Source: Acidobacteriaceae bacterium
Lineage (GTDB): Bacteria; Acidobacteriota; Terriglobia; Bryobacterales; Bryobacteraceae
NCBI GenBank assembly: GCA_019244945.1
Contig: JAFASD010000234.1
Coordinates: 1 to 6,448 of the forward strand
DNA: 6,448 bases
Reading direction: 5' to 3'
Both the position numbers and the translations under genes were made by a program. Below the pieces are notes generated by a model. That model was not told the origin of the DNA. It saw nothing but the letters and a program-made list of their open reading frames with translations, and searched no databases. Positions 1 to 5,560 of this stretch are shown here, in pieces (within the stretch, counting starts at the first letter, position 1; each line of letters begins with the position of its first letter).

Positions 1-1567
1 GGTTGTGAAGTCTCGCTTGGTTTGCGGGTGCTGATCCTTTCCGGATATAGATTGTAATTTCCTGGCCACGCAGGTCCCAGGAGACCGTTTCTCTCAGACC
101 TAATTTCATGCACTGCTCTGGCGTGATGTCCGGCGCCCAATCGTAGAAGTGGGCCAAAAAGCGTCGCACTAGGGAATTCGACATTACGAAATTTTCCGGC
201 GCCCACGTGCGCGTGAAGGTGATCAGCGCGTCGAAAGTGCGAGGCGGCAATGCCCGAATGGAAGAGGCGTGGAAATCGCGGGTTTCTACAACATCCAATT
301 TGCGTTGGACGAATCCGTAATCGGGATCCTGAAAGGCGGCGGTGTAAGGCCAAGCGGTGGCAATCGTGCGATCGGCAAGATTTCGTTCGGCGAAGCCTGC
401 TCCCAATTGCTGAAGCCGCACGAAATCCACCATGGCGTAATTGTTTTCGTAAGGAAATGGCCAGGGCGGATTCCAAAACAGGTTAGCGATCAGGCCTGCA
501 GTTAGGATTGCCGTCGCCGTAATGGTTATCCATTTCGGAACGTACATGAGCGCGATCGCGACAGCGATGTAGAAAAGTGGAAGCACCGGGAGAACGTAGC
601 GCTCGAGCTCCGCGCCTCCGAAGATTGAAACGAGCACGAGTGTGGCAGCGCCGACGGCAATTACCACTCGCCAGGAGAATTGGTTGAAAATCGAGTGCTT
701 CCGGAAAGTCATGAGAAGCGCAAGGGTGCCTATCCATCGGAACTCGCCCAAAAATACGTAGTAAATGCGGCGAACGAAGGAGAGCGCCATCCTTACTGGA
801 TGAAGCGCGTAACCGACGTTGTAATGCGCGAATCCGGGGTCACCGAGCCAATAGCCGGTCGCGCGATGCAAAACCAGGAGCCACGCCGCGAGGGCCACGG
901 CGGGGGCAATGAAGAACGCCGCTCGTCTAAAGTCTTTCCGAAATATCAAGGCAAGAAAAAAGACGAACGGCACGATGATTCCCGTTTCTTTCACTAGTAC
1001 AAGAAAAACGCTTGCCACTGCGGCGACTAGATAGTTTTTCCTGACGAACAGAAGCAGTGCAAGTAGCGTGAGCGCCATCGCGGGCATGTCGAGTTGGGCC
1101 ATCATGCTTTGGGTATAAAAAAGCGGAGAAGCTAGAAGAAAAAGCGGCGGCAGAAATGCGGGGAAGCCTTCTGTTCCGCGGCTCAGTTCTATGGCGAGCA
1201 AGAATGCAATCAATAACCCGGCTGCGGCTATGAGTAGCATGGCGAGACGGGTTATCGGGATTGAGAACCCGAACAACTTGTACCAAAGAACCAGATAAGC
1301 CTCTACGCCAGGAGGATGGACGTTGGGAATGGTGGAATGCGCTACCCATGCTCCGGTTCGAAGCAAATCCAGCGCTGTCGGAATGAATTGGCCCTGTTCA
1401 TCCCAATAGAAAGGCAGCGTCAAGAGGCCTACGTGGATTGCGAACAGGGGGAGTGCGAAGAGAAAAAAGAAAATAACCAGGTGATAGGGAAGCTTTCGAG
1501 CCGGCCGCGATGCCGCCAATGCAAAGGGAGGCAGCTTCGGCATTGGCGGACGTCGCGGAGGAGGCAT
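1..1567 (-). CDS. GT39/ArnT-like (GT-C fold) integral membrane glycosyltransferase, 3' end cut by window edge
   Basis: The frame stays open from an ATG at 1567 to the left edge (522 codons, no stop), so the C-terminus is missing. The predicted role is transfer of a sugar from a polyprenyl-phosphate donor onto an extracytoplasmic acceptor; donor and acceptor cannot be told from sequence. After a Pro-rich cytoplasmic start (1-27), a first membrane helix (about 28-50) leads into FYWDEQ (53-58), whose Asp56-Glu57 sits where GT-C enzymes carry the catalytic acidic pair in the first outer loop. HPPG (84-87), QLDMP (158-162), VKETG (192-196) and ELERYVLP (320-327) follow, all typical of this superfamily. 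About 9-11 hydrophobic segments end near residue 360; the rest looks like a soluble outer tail. The ATG was chosen because it lies 8 bases after the upstream DUF3467 gene, suggesting one transcript; ATG at 1543 is an alternative. No strong Shine-Dalgarno is visible. Class is confident, substrate unknown. Confidence 0.85.
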   Translation of the reverse strand, partial: MPPPRRPPMPKLPPFALAASRPARKLPYHLVIFFFLFALPLFAIHVGLLTLPFYWDEQGQFIPTALDLLRTGAWVAHSTIPNVHPPGVEAYLVLWYKLFGFSIPITRLAMLLIAAAGLLIAFLLAIELSRGTEGFPAFLPPLFLLASPLFYTQSMMAQLDMPAMALTLLALLLFVRKNYLVAAVASVFLVLVKETGIIVPFVFFLALIFRKDFRRAAFFIAPAVALAAWLLVLHRATGYWLGDPGFAHYNVGYALHPVRMALSFVRRIYYVFLGEFRWIGTLALLMTFRKHSIFNQFSWRVVIAVGAATLVLVSIFGGAELERYVLPVLPLFYIAVAIALMYVPKWITITATAILTAGLIANLFWNPPWPFPYENNYAMVDFVRLQQLGAGFAERNLADRTIATAWPYTAAFQDPDYGFVQRKLDVVETRDFHASSIRALPPRTFDALITFTRTWAPENFVMSNSLVRRFLAHFYDWAPDITPEQCMKLGLRETVSWDLRGQEITIYIRKGSAPANQARLHN

Positions 1568-1575
1568 GGCCGAAC

Positions 1576-1872
1576 TTATTGGATGATCTCGCCCTGAGTC
1601 TGTGCTTCCAAACGAATCTCGCCGAACGCGGCTTCATACTGCTTTAGATTCTGTTGAAGGACGTTCGATAAAGCTTTGGCTTGTGGCGGGCTCAAGTAGA
1701 TACCTTGGAAATTTTGAATGGTCACGGCATCGGGGGCGGTCTGGTTGATGGTGCCGAACATGAGGAAGAAATCCCACAGATTCACGCGCATCTGCACGCT
1801 ATTCGCGTAACTTTCACGATAATCCGGAGTGGTCGTGAGTTGAAATTTCGGCGGTGGCAGGCCTGGCGTCAT
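1576..1872 (-). CDS. DUF3467 family protein
   Basis: This complete 98-aa reading frame matches my memory of the DUF3467 pattern: a YANSVQMR strand (22-29), a hydrophobic WDFFLMFGTI segment (33-42), and a C-terminal stretch with LSPPQAKALSNVLQQNL (60-76) followed by YEAAFGEIR (79-87). The usual family form is 'hs..dF.ldFg' then 'vlltPqhaKaL...L..ni..YE..fG.i'. The family is short, cytoplasmic and of unknown biochemical function; no signal peptide or membrane helix is seen. Its stop precedes the start of the membrane glycosyltransferase by 8 bases, so the two are probably co-transcribed and this gene would be first in the unit. The ATG at 1872 is the natural start; the only purine-rich stretch upstream is a weak AGAG. 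Family assignment is fairly sure; any role with the glycosyltransferase is inference from position only. Confidence 0.85.
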   Translation of the reverse strand: MTPGLPPPKFQLTTTPDYRESYANSVQMRVNLWDFFLMFGTINQTAPDAVTIQNFQGIYLSPPQAKALSNVLQQNLKQYEAAFGEIRLEAQTQGEIIQ

Positions 1873-2017
1873 GTCTCTAGTATCGCGTCACCCGCTAAGA
1901 CCCGTAACTTTCCGGGAGGTAGGGTCGTCCAACAGTTGCCTATCCGCGTGAAACGAGGGGGTAAGAGGGAATTTGACGCTTCACGCCGGCCAGGGAGAAT
2001 GCACTCGGAGGTGCTAA
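1873..2017. promoter_or_regulatory. Divergent intergenic region with an interrupted palindrome
   Basis: This spacer separates the leftward DUF3467-glycosyltransferase pair from the rightward WxxGxW gene, so promoters for both must lie here or close by. It contains GCGTGAAACG (1946-1955) and CGCTTCACGC (1977-1986), inverted repeats matching at 9 of 10 positions with 21 bases between them, a possible operator or mRNA hairpin. A TTGACG (1973-1978) resembles a sigma-70 -35 box, but its only -10 partner (GAGAAT, 1995-2000) would put the transcript start almost on the ribosome binding site, so I do not call a promoter there. For the rightward gene, GGAGGTG (2007-2013) is a strong Shine-Dalgarno about 6 bases before the ATG. 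Confidence 0.45.
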
Positions 2018-3268
2018 ATGCGGACAATCCGCTCGATTAGTTTACTTGTTCTGTTCCTCGTGTTGGCGATTTTTCTCACGCCGGCAACATCTACTGCGCA
2101 AATTTCATTTGGCCTATCGATTACGATAGCGCCACCGGCACTGCCGGTTTATGTGCAGCCTGCCTGCCCAGCGCCGGGCTATATCTGGACTCCCGGTTAT
2201 TGGGCTTACGATCAGGATGGTGGATATTACTGGGTGCCCGGCACCTGGGTGATGGCGCCATCCGTAGGAGTTTTGTGGACCCCGGGTTATTGGGGTTGGA
2301 GCGGTGGCGCATTTATCTGGAATGCCGGTTATTGGGGGCCGCATATCGGTTTTTACGGCGGGGTTAATTACGGGTTCGGGTACGGCGGCGTAGGTTACGA
2401 AGGAGGCTACTGGAACAACGGAGCCTTTAACTACAACCGAAGCGTGAACAACATCAGCAGCACTACGAATATCACCAATGTGTATAACAAGACCGTCGTA
2501 AACAACACCACGAATGTAAGCAACGTGAGTTACAACGGCGGAACCGGCGGGATCACCGCGGCGCCAACTCCCGCTGAGCAGGCGGCGGCGCGCGAGCAGC
2601 ATATCCAACCAACTGCGGTGCAAACACAGCATCAGCAGCAGGCTCGTACTAATCCGGCGCAGTTCGCATCTGCAAACCATGGGCAACCCGCGGTGGCAGC
2701 AACTCCCAGACCGGGAGTTTTTTCGGGGACTGGAGTCGTGCGGGCTAGCCGGGCTGGGGCGCCTTACAACGCTGCGGCAAATCGGGCTCCCGCGCGAGCT
2801 GCAACTCCGGGGAACGGGAATGTGGCGGCTGCGCGTCCGAACGCGGCGACAGCAAGGCCTGCGGCGGTTCCGCATGGCACGCCTCCATCGCGAGGTGAAA
2901 CCCCGGCGCGAGCCGCAGCCCCGGCCAACGGTGGAACACGTACAGTAACACCTGCGCGTCCAAACACGGCGTCAGCAAGGCCTGCGGCGGTTCCGCATGG
3001 CACGCCTCCATCGCGAGGTGAAACCCCGGCTAACGGCGGAACACGTGCTGTAACACCTGCGCGTCCGAACGCGGCCCCAGCACGGCCCGCATCTGTTCCG
3101 CGTGGAACGCCGCCCTCGGAGGCTCCCTCTCGTCCTGCAGTCCAGCGTGAGCCTGCACGTCCTCAGGAAGAGAGACAGCCTGCACCGAGTCGGCCGGCAG
3201 AACCGCATGGGACGCCACCGGCGCCGCGCTCCAACCCACCCCGGTCGGAGGAGAAACCGCCGCGTTAG
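2018..3268 (+). CDS. Secreted WxxGxW (YXWGXW)-repeat protein with low-complexity Ala/Pro/Arg tail
   Basis: The 416-aa product opens with a clear Sec signal peptide (RTIR, hydrophobic core 7-20, likely cleavage after STA at 25-27), so it is exported to the periplasm or cell surface; there is no lipobox. Four WxxGxW motifs follow at 57-62, 72-77, 87-92 and 101-106, spaced 14-15 residues, as in the Pfam WXXGXW repeat family, whose function is unknown. A Gly/Tyr stretch (111-131) and an Asn/Thr/Ser-rich stretch (138-173) come next. From about 175 the chain is rich in Ala, Pro, Arg and Gln, including duplicated units built around PHGTPPSRGETP, and it ends basic and Pro-rich (RSEEKPPR). The tail is probably disordered. 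The start is supported by GGAGGTG at 2007-2013. Neighbours give no functional clue: the gene is divergent from the glycosyltransferase unit and 109 bases from the next gene. Large antisense frames across the repetitive tail are shadows. Confidence 0.9.
   Translation: MRTIRSISLLVLFLVLAIFLTPATSTAQISFGLSITIAPPALPVYVQPACPAPGYIWTPGYWAYDQDGGYYWVPGTWVMAPSVGVLWTPGYWGWSGGAFIWNAGYWGPHIGFYGGVNYGFGYGGVGYEGGYWNNGAFNYNRSVNNISSTTNITNVYNKTVVNNTTNVSNVSYNGGTGGITAAPTPAEQAAAREQHIQPTAVQTQHQQQARTNPAQFASANHGQPAVAATPRPGVFSGTGVVRASRAGAPYNAAANRAPARAATPGNGNVAAARPNAATARPAAVPHGTPPSRGETPARAAAPANGGTRTVTPARPNTASARPAAVPHGTPPSRGETPANGGTRAVTPARPNAAPARPASVPRGTPPSEAPSRPAVQREPARPQEERQPAPSRPAEPHGTPPAPRSNPPRSEEKPPR
2701..2723 (+). 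other. Terminator-like hairpin inside the WxxGxW coding sequence
   Basis: AACTCCC (2701-2707) and GGGAGTT (2713-2719) form a perfect 7-bp inverted repeat around a 5-base loop, and a run of six T (2718-2723) begins within the right arm. This is the layout of an intrinsic terminator, yet it lies mid-frame, coding for TPRPGVF. It may be chance, or may cause partial early termination within the gene. The stem is short with only four G-C pairs near the loop, so efficiency would be modest. Confidence 0.35.
2831..3120 (+). repeat. In-frame tandem repeats encoding PHGTPPSRGETP-type units
   Basis: Three successive units begin with GCGCGTCC at 2831, 2954 and 3059, giving periods of 123 and 105 bases (41 and 35 codons). 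Within them, 2850-2907 and 2973-3030 are identical over 58 bases. Unit 1 has an extra 18-base segment (ARAAAP) that unit 2 lacks. Unit 3 is diverged and shortened (ARPASVPRGTPPS). All length changes are multiples of three, so the frame is kept. Identity at the DNA level, including third codon positions, points to recent duplication or gene conversion rather than only protein-level selection. Confidence 0.85.
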
Positions 3269-3287
3269 GCATTTCGCGGTCGTTTTT
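3259..3287 (+). terminator. Possible intrinsic terminator at the 3' end of the WxxGxW gene
   Basis: CCGCG (3260-3264) pairs with CGCGG (3275-3279), extended by a G-T pair, around a 10-base loop, and CG plus five T (3283-3287) follow. The stem overlaps the TAG stop (3266-3268). A second inverted repeat, GAGCGC/GCGCTC (3290-3307, 6-base loop), lies just downstream without a T-run. The stem is short, so this is tentative, but the position fits the end of a single-gene transcript. Confidence 0.4.
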
Positions 3288-3377
3288 CCGAGCGCCTACC
3301 AGCGCTCTTCAATTATCAATTGTGTACTGACCAGACGCACTCTGGCAGTGCTTGTTCCCGTGCTACTCTTGGCACAA
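3269..3377 (+). promoter_or_regulatory. Spacer expected to carry the promoter of the downstream pheST-containing unit
   Basis: This 109-base gap is the only sizeable space between the WxxGxW gene and the right-hand gene cluster, so a promoter for the cluster is inferred here. I see an AT-rich patch (AATTATCAATTG, 3311-3322) but no convincing -35/-10 pair, and no Shine-Dalgarno before any candidate start of the next gene. Confidence 0.25.
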
Positions 3378-3839
3378 ATGCAGATGTGCGGCGTCTATCA
3401 GGCGCTCGGTCCTGAGGTGTTCAGCCAATTAGTGCGGGGCGTCTCGATCGGGAAACTGAAGACGTATCAGGTGTATGAGCGATTCAAACTTCGGGCACGT
3501 CTGGTGAAGCTGAATTCGGAATCGCTTCGCAAAGCGCAAGCGCGATTTTGGGCGCGGATTGAAAGCGGCGAAGAAGATTTCGCGACGGACCTATCGCAGG
3601 TCTTCCTTCTCTCTCATCTGGACATGATCGTGGATATTCTGAACTTTCTGGAAATCCCGAACGAACAGGGCTTTTTTGACAAAGATCTGAAGGCGGAACA
3701 GTATCTCACTCCCGGCTGGCAAGAGCGCGTTTTTGAGCATTTTTCTGAGAAGTACCGGCGCGAAATCCTGCTGTTCTATATCAACCATCTGGATTGGGAG
3801 CTCAACAAAACCGATAACGTATTTCTTCCGGCGGCGTGA
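3378..3839 (+). CDS. Conserved-looking hypothetical protein, alpha-helical, first gene of the pheST cluster
   Basis: I do not recognise this family. From the first in-frame ATG (3378) the product is 153 aa, beginning MQMCGVYQALG. It is rich in charged and hydrophobic residues arranged as helices, for example LKTYQVYERFKLRARLVKLN (33-52) and YRREILLFYINHLDWELN (129-146), with no membrane segment or signal peptide, so it is probably cytoplasmic. The frame stays open upstream into the WxxGxW gene; that extension reads as a shadow. GTG at 3348 or 3360 would add only a hydrophobic leader. No start has a good Shine-Dalgarno, so the start is the least certain in the window. The TGA at 3837-3839 lies 2 bases before the ATG of the ankyrin gene, or overlaps a GTG alternative, so the two are probably translated from one mRNA. 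Codon use and lack of internal stops support a real gene. Confidence 0.7.
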   Translation: MQMCGVYQALGPEVFSQLVRGVSIGKLKTYQVYERFKLRARLVKLNSESLRKAQARFWARIESGEEDFATDLSQVFLLSHLDMIVDILNFLEIPNEQGFFDKDLKAEQYLTPGWQERVFEHFSEKYRREILLFYINHLDWELNKTDNVFLPAA

Positions 3840-3841
3840 AT

Positions 3842-4513
3842 ATGACAGACATCAAGTCTTTTCATGAGCAAGTAAAGCGCGGTGACTTGGAAAAAGTCCG
3901 CGCAGCCATCGCGGGAGATCGCGCGCTGCTTGATGCAACGAATGAGTCAGGACAAACGGCTTTGCTCCTCGCGAAATATTACAGGCAAGAGGAGACAGCG
4001 AAGTATCTGTTGAGTCTCGACCCGAAGCTCGATGTTTTCAACGCCAGCGTTGCCGGACAAACGAATGTCGTACTCGATCAGATCGATCGCGATCGATCTT
4101 TGATCGAGCAGCACAGCAACGATGGATGGACGCCGCTGCATCTTGCGGCTTTTTTTGGACATTCCGATCTAGCCGATGCATTGCTCGATCGGGGTGCGCC
4201 TATCGACGCTCTTTCGACGAACGCCATGAAGAATACGCCTCTGCATGCGGCCGCGGCTGGCGGAAAAACAGAACTTGTTCAGCTTCTTTTAAATCGCGGC
4301 GCGAATCCCAACGCGCGACAGGAAGGCGGATGGACGGCTCTGCATTCGGCGGCTCAGGCGGGAAATCGCGAGATGGTGGAAGCGTTGCTCGCAAACGGGG
4401 CCGACATCAACGCGCGCGCGGACAATAATCAAGGTCCTCTGGATTTGGCGATGATGTCGGGCAAGCAGGAAGTCGCCGCGCTGCTCGAGGAATTAGGGGC
4501 GAAGTTGCAGTAG
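3842..4513 (+). CDS. Ankyrin-repeat protein
   Basis: This 223-aa product is almost wholly ankyrin repeats, a helix-turn-helix scaffold for protein-protein binding; the partner is unknown. After an N-terminal helix pair (1-32), a first repeat starts at GQTALLLA (37-44), a degenerate one spans about 67-93, and clear repeats start at GWTPLHLA (95-102), NTPLHAAA (131-138) and GWTALHSA (163-170), each ending in forms such as LLNRGANPNAR or LLANGADINAR. A terminal half repeat (198-219) caps the array. There is no signal peptide, so it is likely cytoplasmic. ATG at 3842 is used; GTG at 3836 is an in-frame alternative that overlaps the upstream TGA as GTGA and would add two residues. Neither has a strong Shine-Dalgarno, consistent with translational coupling. 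The stop is 3 bases before pheS. The gene contains an unusual GATC-rich palindrome (4073-4108). Confidence 0.92.
   Translation: MTDIKSFHEQVKRGDLEKVRAAIAGDRALLDATNESGQTALLLAKYYRQEETAKYLLSLDPKLDVFNASVAGQTNVVLDQIDRDRSLIEQHSNDGWTPLHLAAFFGHSDLADALLDRGAPIDALSTNAMKNTPLHAAAAGGKTELVQLLLNRGANPNARQEGGWTALHSAAQAGNREMVEALLANGADINARADNNQGPLDLAMMSGKQEVAALLEELGAKLQ
4073..4108. repeat. GATC-rich 36-base near-perfect palindrome within the ankyrin gene
   Basis: The core GATCGATCGCGATCGATC (4081-4098) is a perfect 18-base palindrome. CTCGATCA (4073-4080) and TGATCGAG (4101-4108) extend it outward, interrupted only by an unpaired TT at 4099-4100. Each arm therefore has 17 paired bases. Six GATC tetranucleotides fall within 30 bases (4076-4105). 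It codes for LDQIDRDRSLIE in the degenerate ankyrin repeat. As RNA it would form a strong stem-loop inside the coding region. Confidence 0.9.
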
Positions 4514-4516
4514 GCG

Positions 4517-5539
4517 ATGCTCGAGACACAACTGGAAGAACTGCGCCGCGCGACGCTGGCGGCTTTTGCTTCTGCTAATTCACTGGAAGATCTGGAAGGG
4601 GCGCGCGTGGAAGCGCTCGGCCGCAAAGGATCCCTAGCCCGGATCACCAAAGAATTCGGCAGGCTCGCGCCTGACGAGCGCGCCCGGCTCGGCAAACTCC
4701 TGAATTCGGTAAAACAGGATCTCGAAACGGAATATGATGCGAAGGAACGCCGCTTTGAGGAAACCGCTTTAGCCGAGCGGCTCGCGAATGAATGGATCGA
4801 TGTCACTTTGCCTGCGCCGGGCGTTCATCCCGGCAGCCTGCATCCCGTCACTCAGCTCCAACAGGAGATCGAAGACCTGTTCACTTCGATGGGCTTCGCC
4901 GTTCTGGAAGGGCCGGAGGTCGAGACAGAAGAGCATAATTTCGACGCACTGAATATCCCTTCGACGCATCCCGCGCGAGACATGCAGGATACTATCTGGC
5001 TCACGAGCGGCCATCTCCTGCGCACGCATACATCGCCAGTTCAGGTGCGCGGCATGAGAAAACTGGGGCCGCCGTTTCGAATGATTGCGCCAGGGCGTGT
5101 GTTTCGCAATGAAGAGGTGGACGCTTCTCATGAGCACACGTTCCACCAGCTCGAGGGGATGATGGTTGACCGGGAGGTTTCGGTGGCCAATCTGATCTAC
5201 TTCATGAAAACGCTGCTCAGCTCCATCTTCAAGCGTGAAGTTACAATCCGGCTGCGGCCGGGGTATTTTCCGTTTGTCGAACCGGGTTTTGAGTTGGATA
5301 TTCATTGCCTAATTTGCGACGGCGTGGGATGCGCGGTATGCAAGTACAGCGGCTGGGTGGAACAGCTTGGATGCGGATTGGTGCATCCAAACGTGCTGAG
5401 GATGAGCAACATTGATCCCGAGGAATGGAGCGGGTTCGCCTTTGGTCTGGGCCTCACGCGGCTGGTCATGATGCGTTACGGCATTGACGATGTTCGCCAG
5501 CTTTTGAGCGGGGATCTGCGATTTCTCACCCAGTTTTGA
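4517..5539 (+). CDS. pheS: Phenylalanine--tRNA ligase alpha subunit
   Basis: PheS is the catalytic alpha subunit of the cytoplasmic alpha2-beta2 phenylalanyl-tRNA synthetase, which activates Phe with ATP and charges tRNA-Phe. The 340-aa length fits the family (E. coli 327). An N-terminal helical arm (about 1-90, with GRKGSLARITKEFGRL near 35-50) precedes the class II catalytic core. HPARDMQDTIW (151-161) contains motif 1 region residues, GRVFRNEEVD (193-202) followed by HTFHQLEG (207-214) is motif 2, and GFAFGLGLTR (306-315) is motif 3. Ala308 matches E. coli Ala294, the residue shaping the Phe pocket. Motif 3 has Thr314 where E. coli has Glu before the invariant Arg. Four cysteines (264, 267, 272, 275) form CxxC-x4-CxxC, possibly a metal site known from other bacterial PheS. 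It follows the ankyrin stop by 3 bases with only a weak AGG close upstream, so coupling is likely; pheT follows after 21 bases. Confidence 0.98.
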   Translation: MLETQLEELRRATLAAFASANSLEDLEGARVEALGRKGSLARITKEFGRLAPDERARLGKLLNSVKQDLETEYDAKERRFEETALAERLANEWIDVTLPAPGVHPGSLHPVTQLQQEIEDLFTSMGFAVLEGPEVETEEHNFDALNIPSTHPARDMQDTIWLTSGHLLRTHTSPVQVRGMRKLGPPFRMIAPGRVFRNEEVDASHEHTFHQLEGMMVDREVSVANLIYFMKTLLSSIFKREVTIRLRPGYFPFVEPGFELDIHCLICDGVGCAVCKYSGWVEQLGCGLVHPNVLRMSNIDPEEWSGFAFGLGLTRLVMMRYGIDDVRQLLSGDLRFLTQF

Positions 5540-5547
5540 TTTCGTCC

Positions 5548-5553
5548 AGGTGA
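5548..5553 (+). promoter_or_regulatory. Shine-Dalgarno of pheT, supporting a TTG start
   Basis: AGGTGA (5548-5553) lies 7 bases before TTG at 5561, good spacing for ribosome binding. No ATG occurs in frame until residue 28 (ITM), and the sequence translated from the TTG matches the expected PheT N-terminus, so this site fixes the start codon. Confidence 0.75.
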
Positions 5554-5560
5554 TTCTAAG

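Noticed and set aside
927..1349. Open frames on both strands in 250-1600 other than the long minus-strand frame
   Set aside because: The continuous minus-strand frame encodes clear GT-C motifs across the entire stretch, so the shorter ones are shadows.
1973..2000. Sigma-70-like promoter TTGACG / GAGAAT
   Set aside because: The -10 match is poor and transcription would start on or inside the Shine-Dalgarno, leaving no usable leader.
2114..2875. A 253-codon open frame on the minus strand, opposite the WxxGxW gene
   Set aside because: The plus-strand protein has a signal peptide, a good ribosome binding site and family motifs; the antisense product has no recognisable motif and low-complexity composition. 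It is a shadow of skewed codon use.
2831..3120. CRISPR-like spaced repeats
   Set aside because: Only two near-identical units plus one diverged, with in-frame coding periodicity and no unique spacers of constant length.
3102..3377. Upstream extension of the hypothetical protein frame to an ATG at 3102
   Set aside because: It would overlap the WxxGxW gene by 167 bases in another frame and translates to Arg-rich sequence unlike the rest; no ribosome binding site is seen at 3102.
4200..4513. pheS leader peptide, attenuator or T-box within or after the ankyrin gene
   Set aside because: Only 3 bases separate the genes, no Phe-rich short frame or terminator hairpin with T-run was found, and the region is fully coding.
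4769..5305. A 178-codon minus-strand frame opposite pheS
   Set aside because: pheS is unmistakable on the plus strand; the antisense translation shows no domain.
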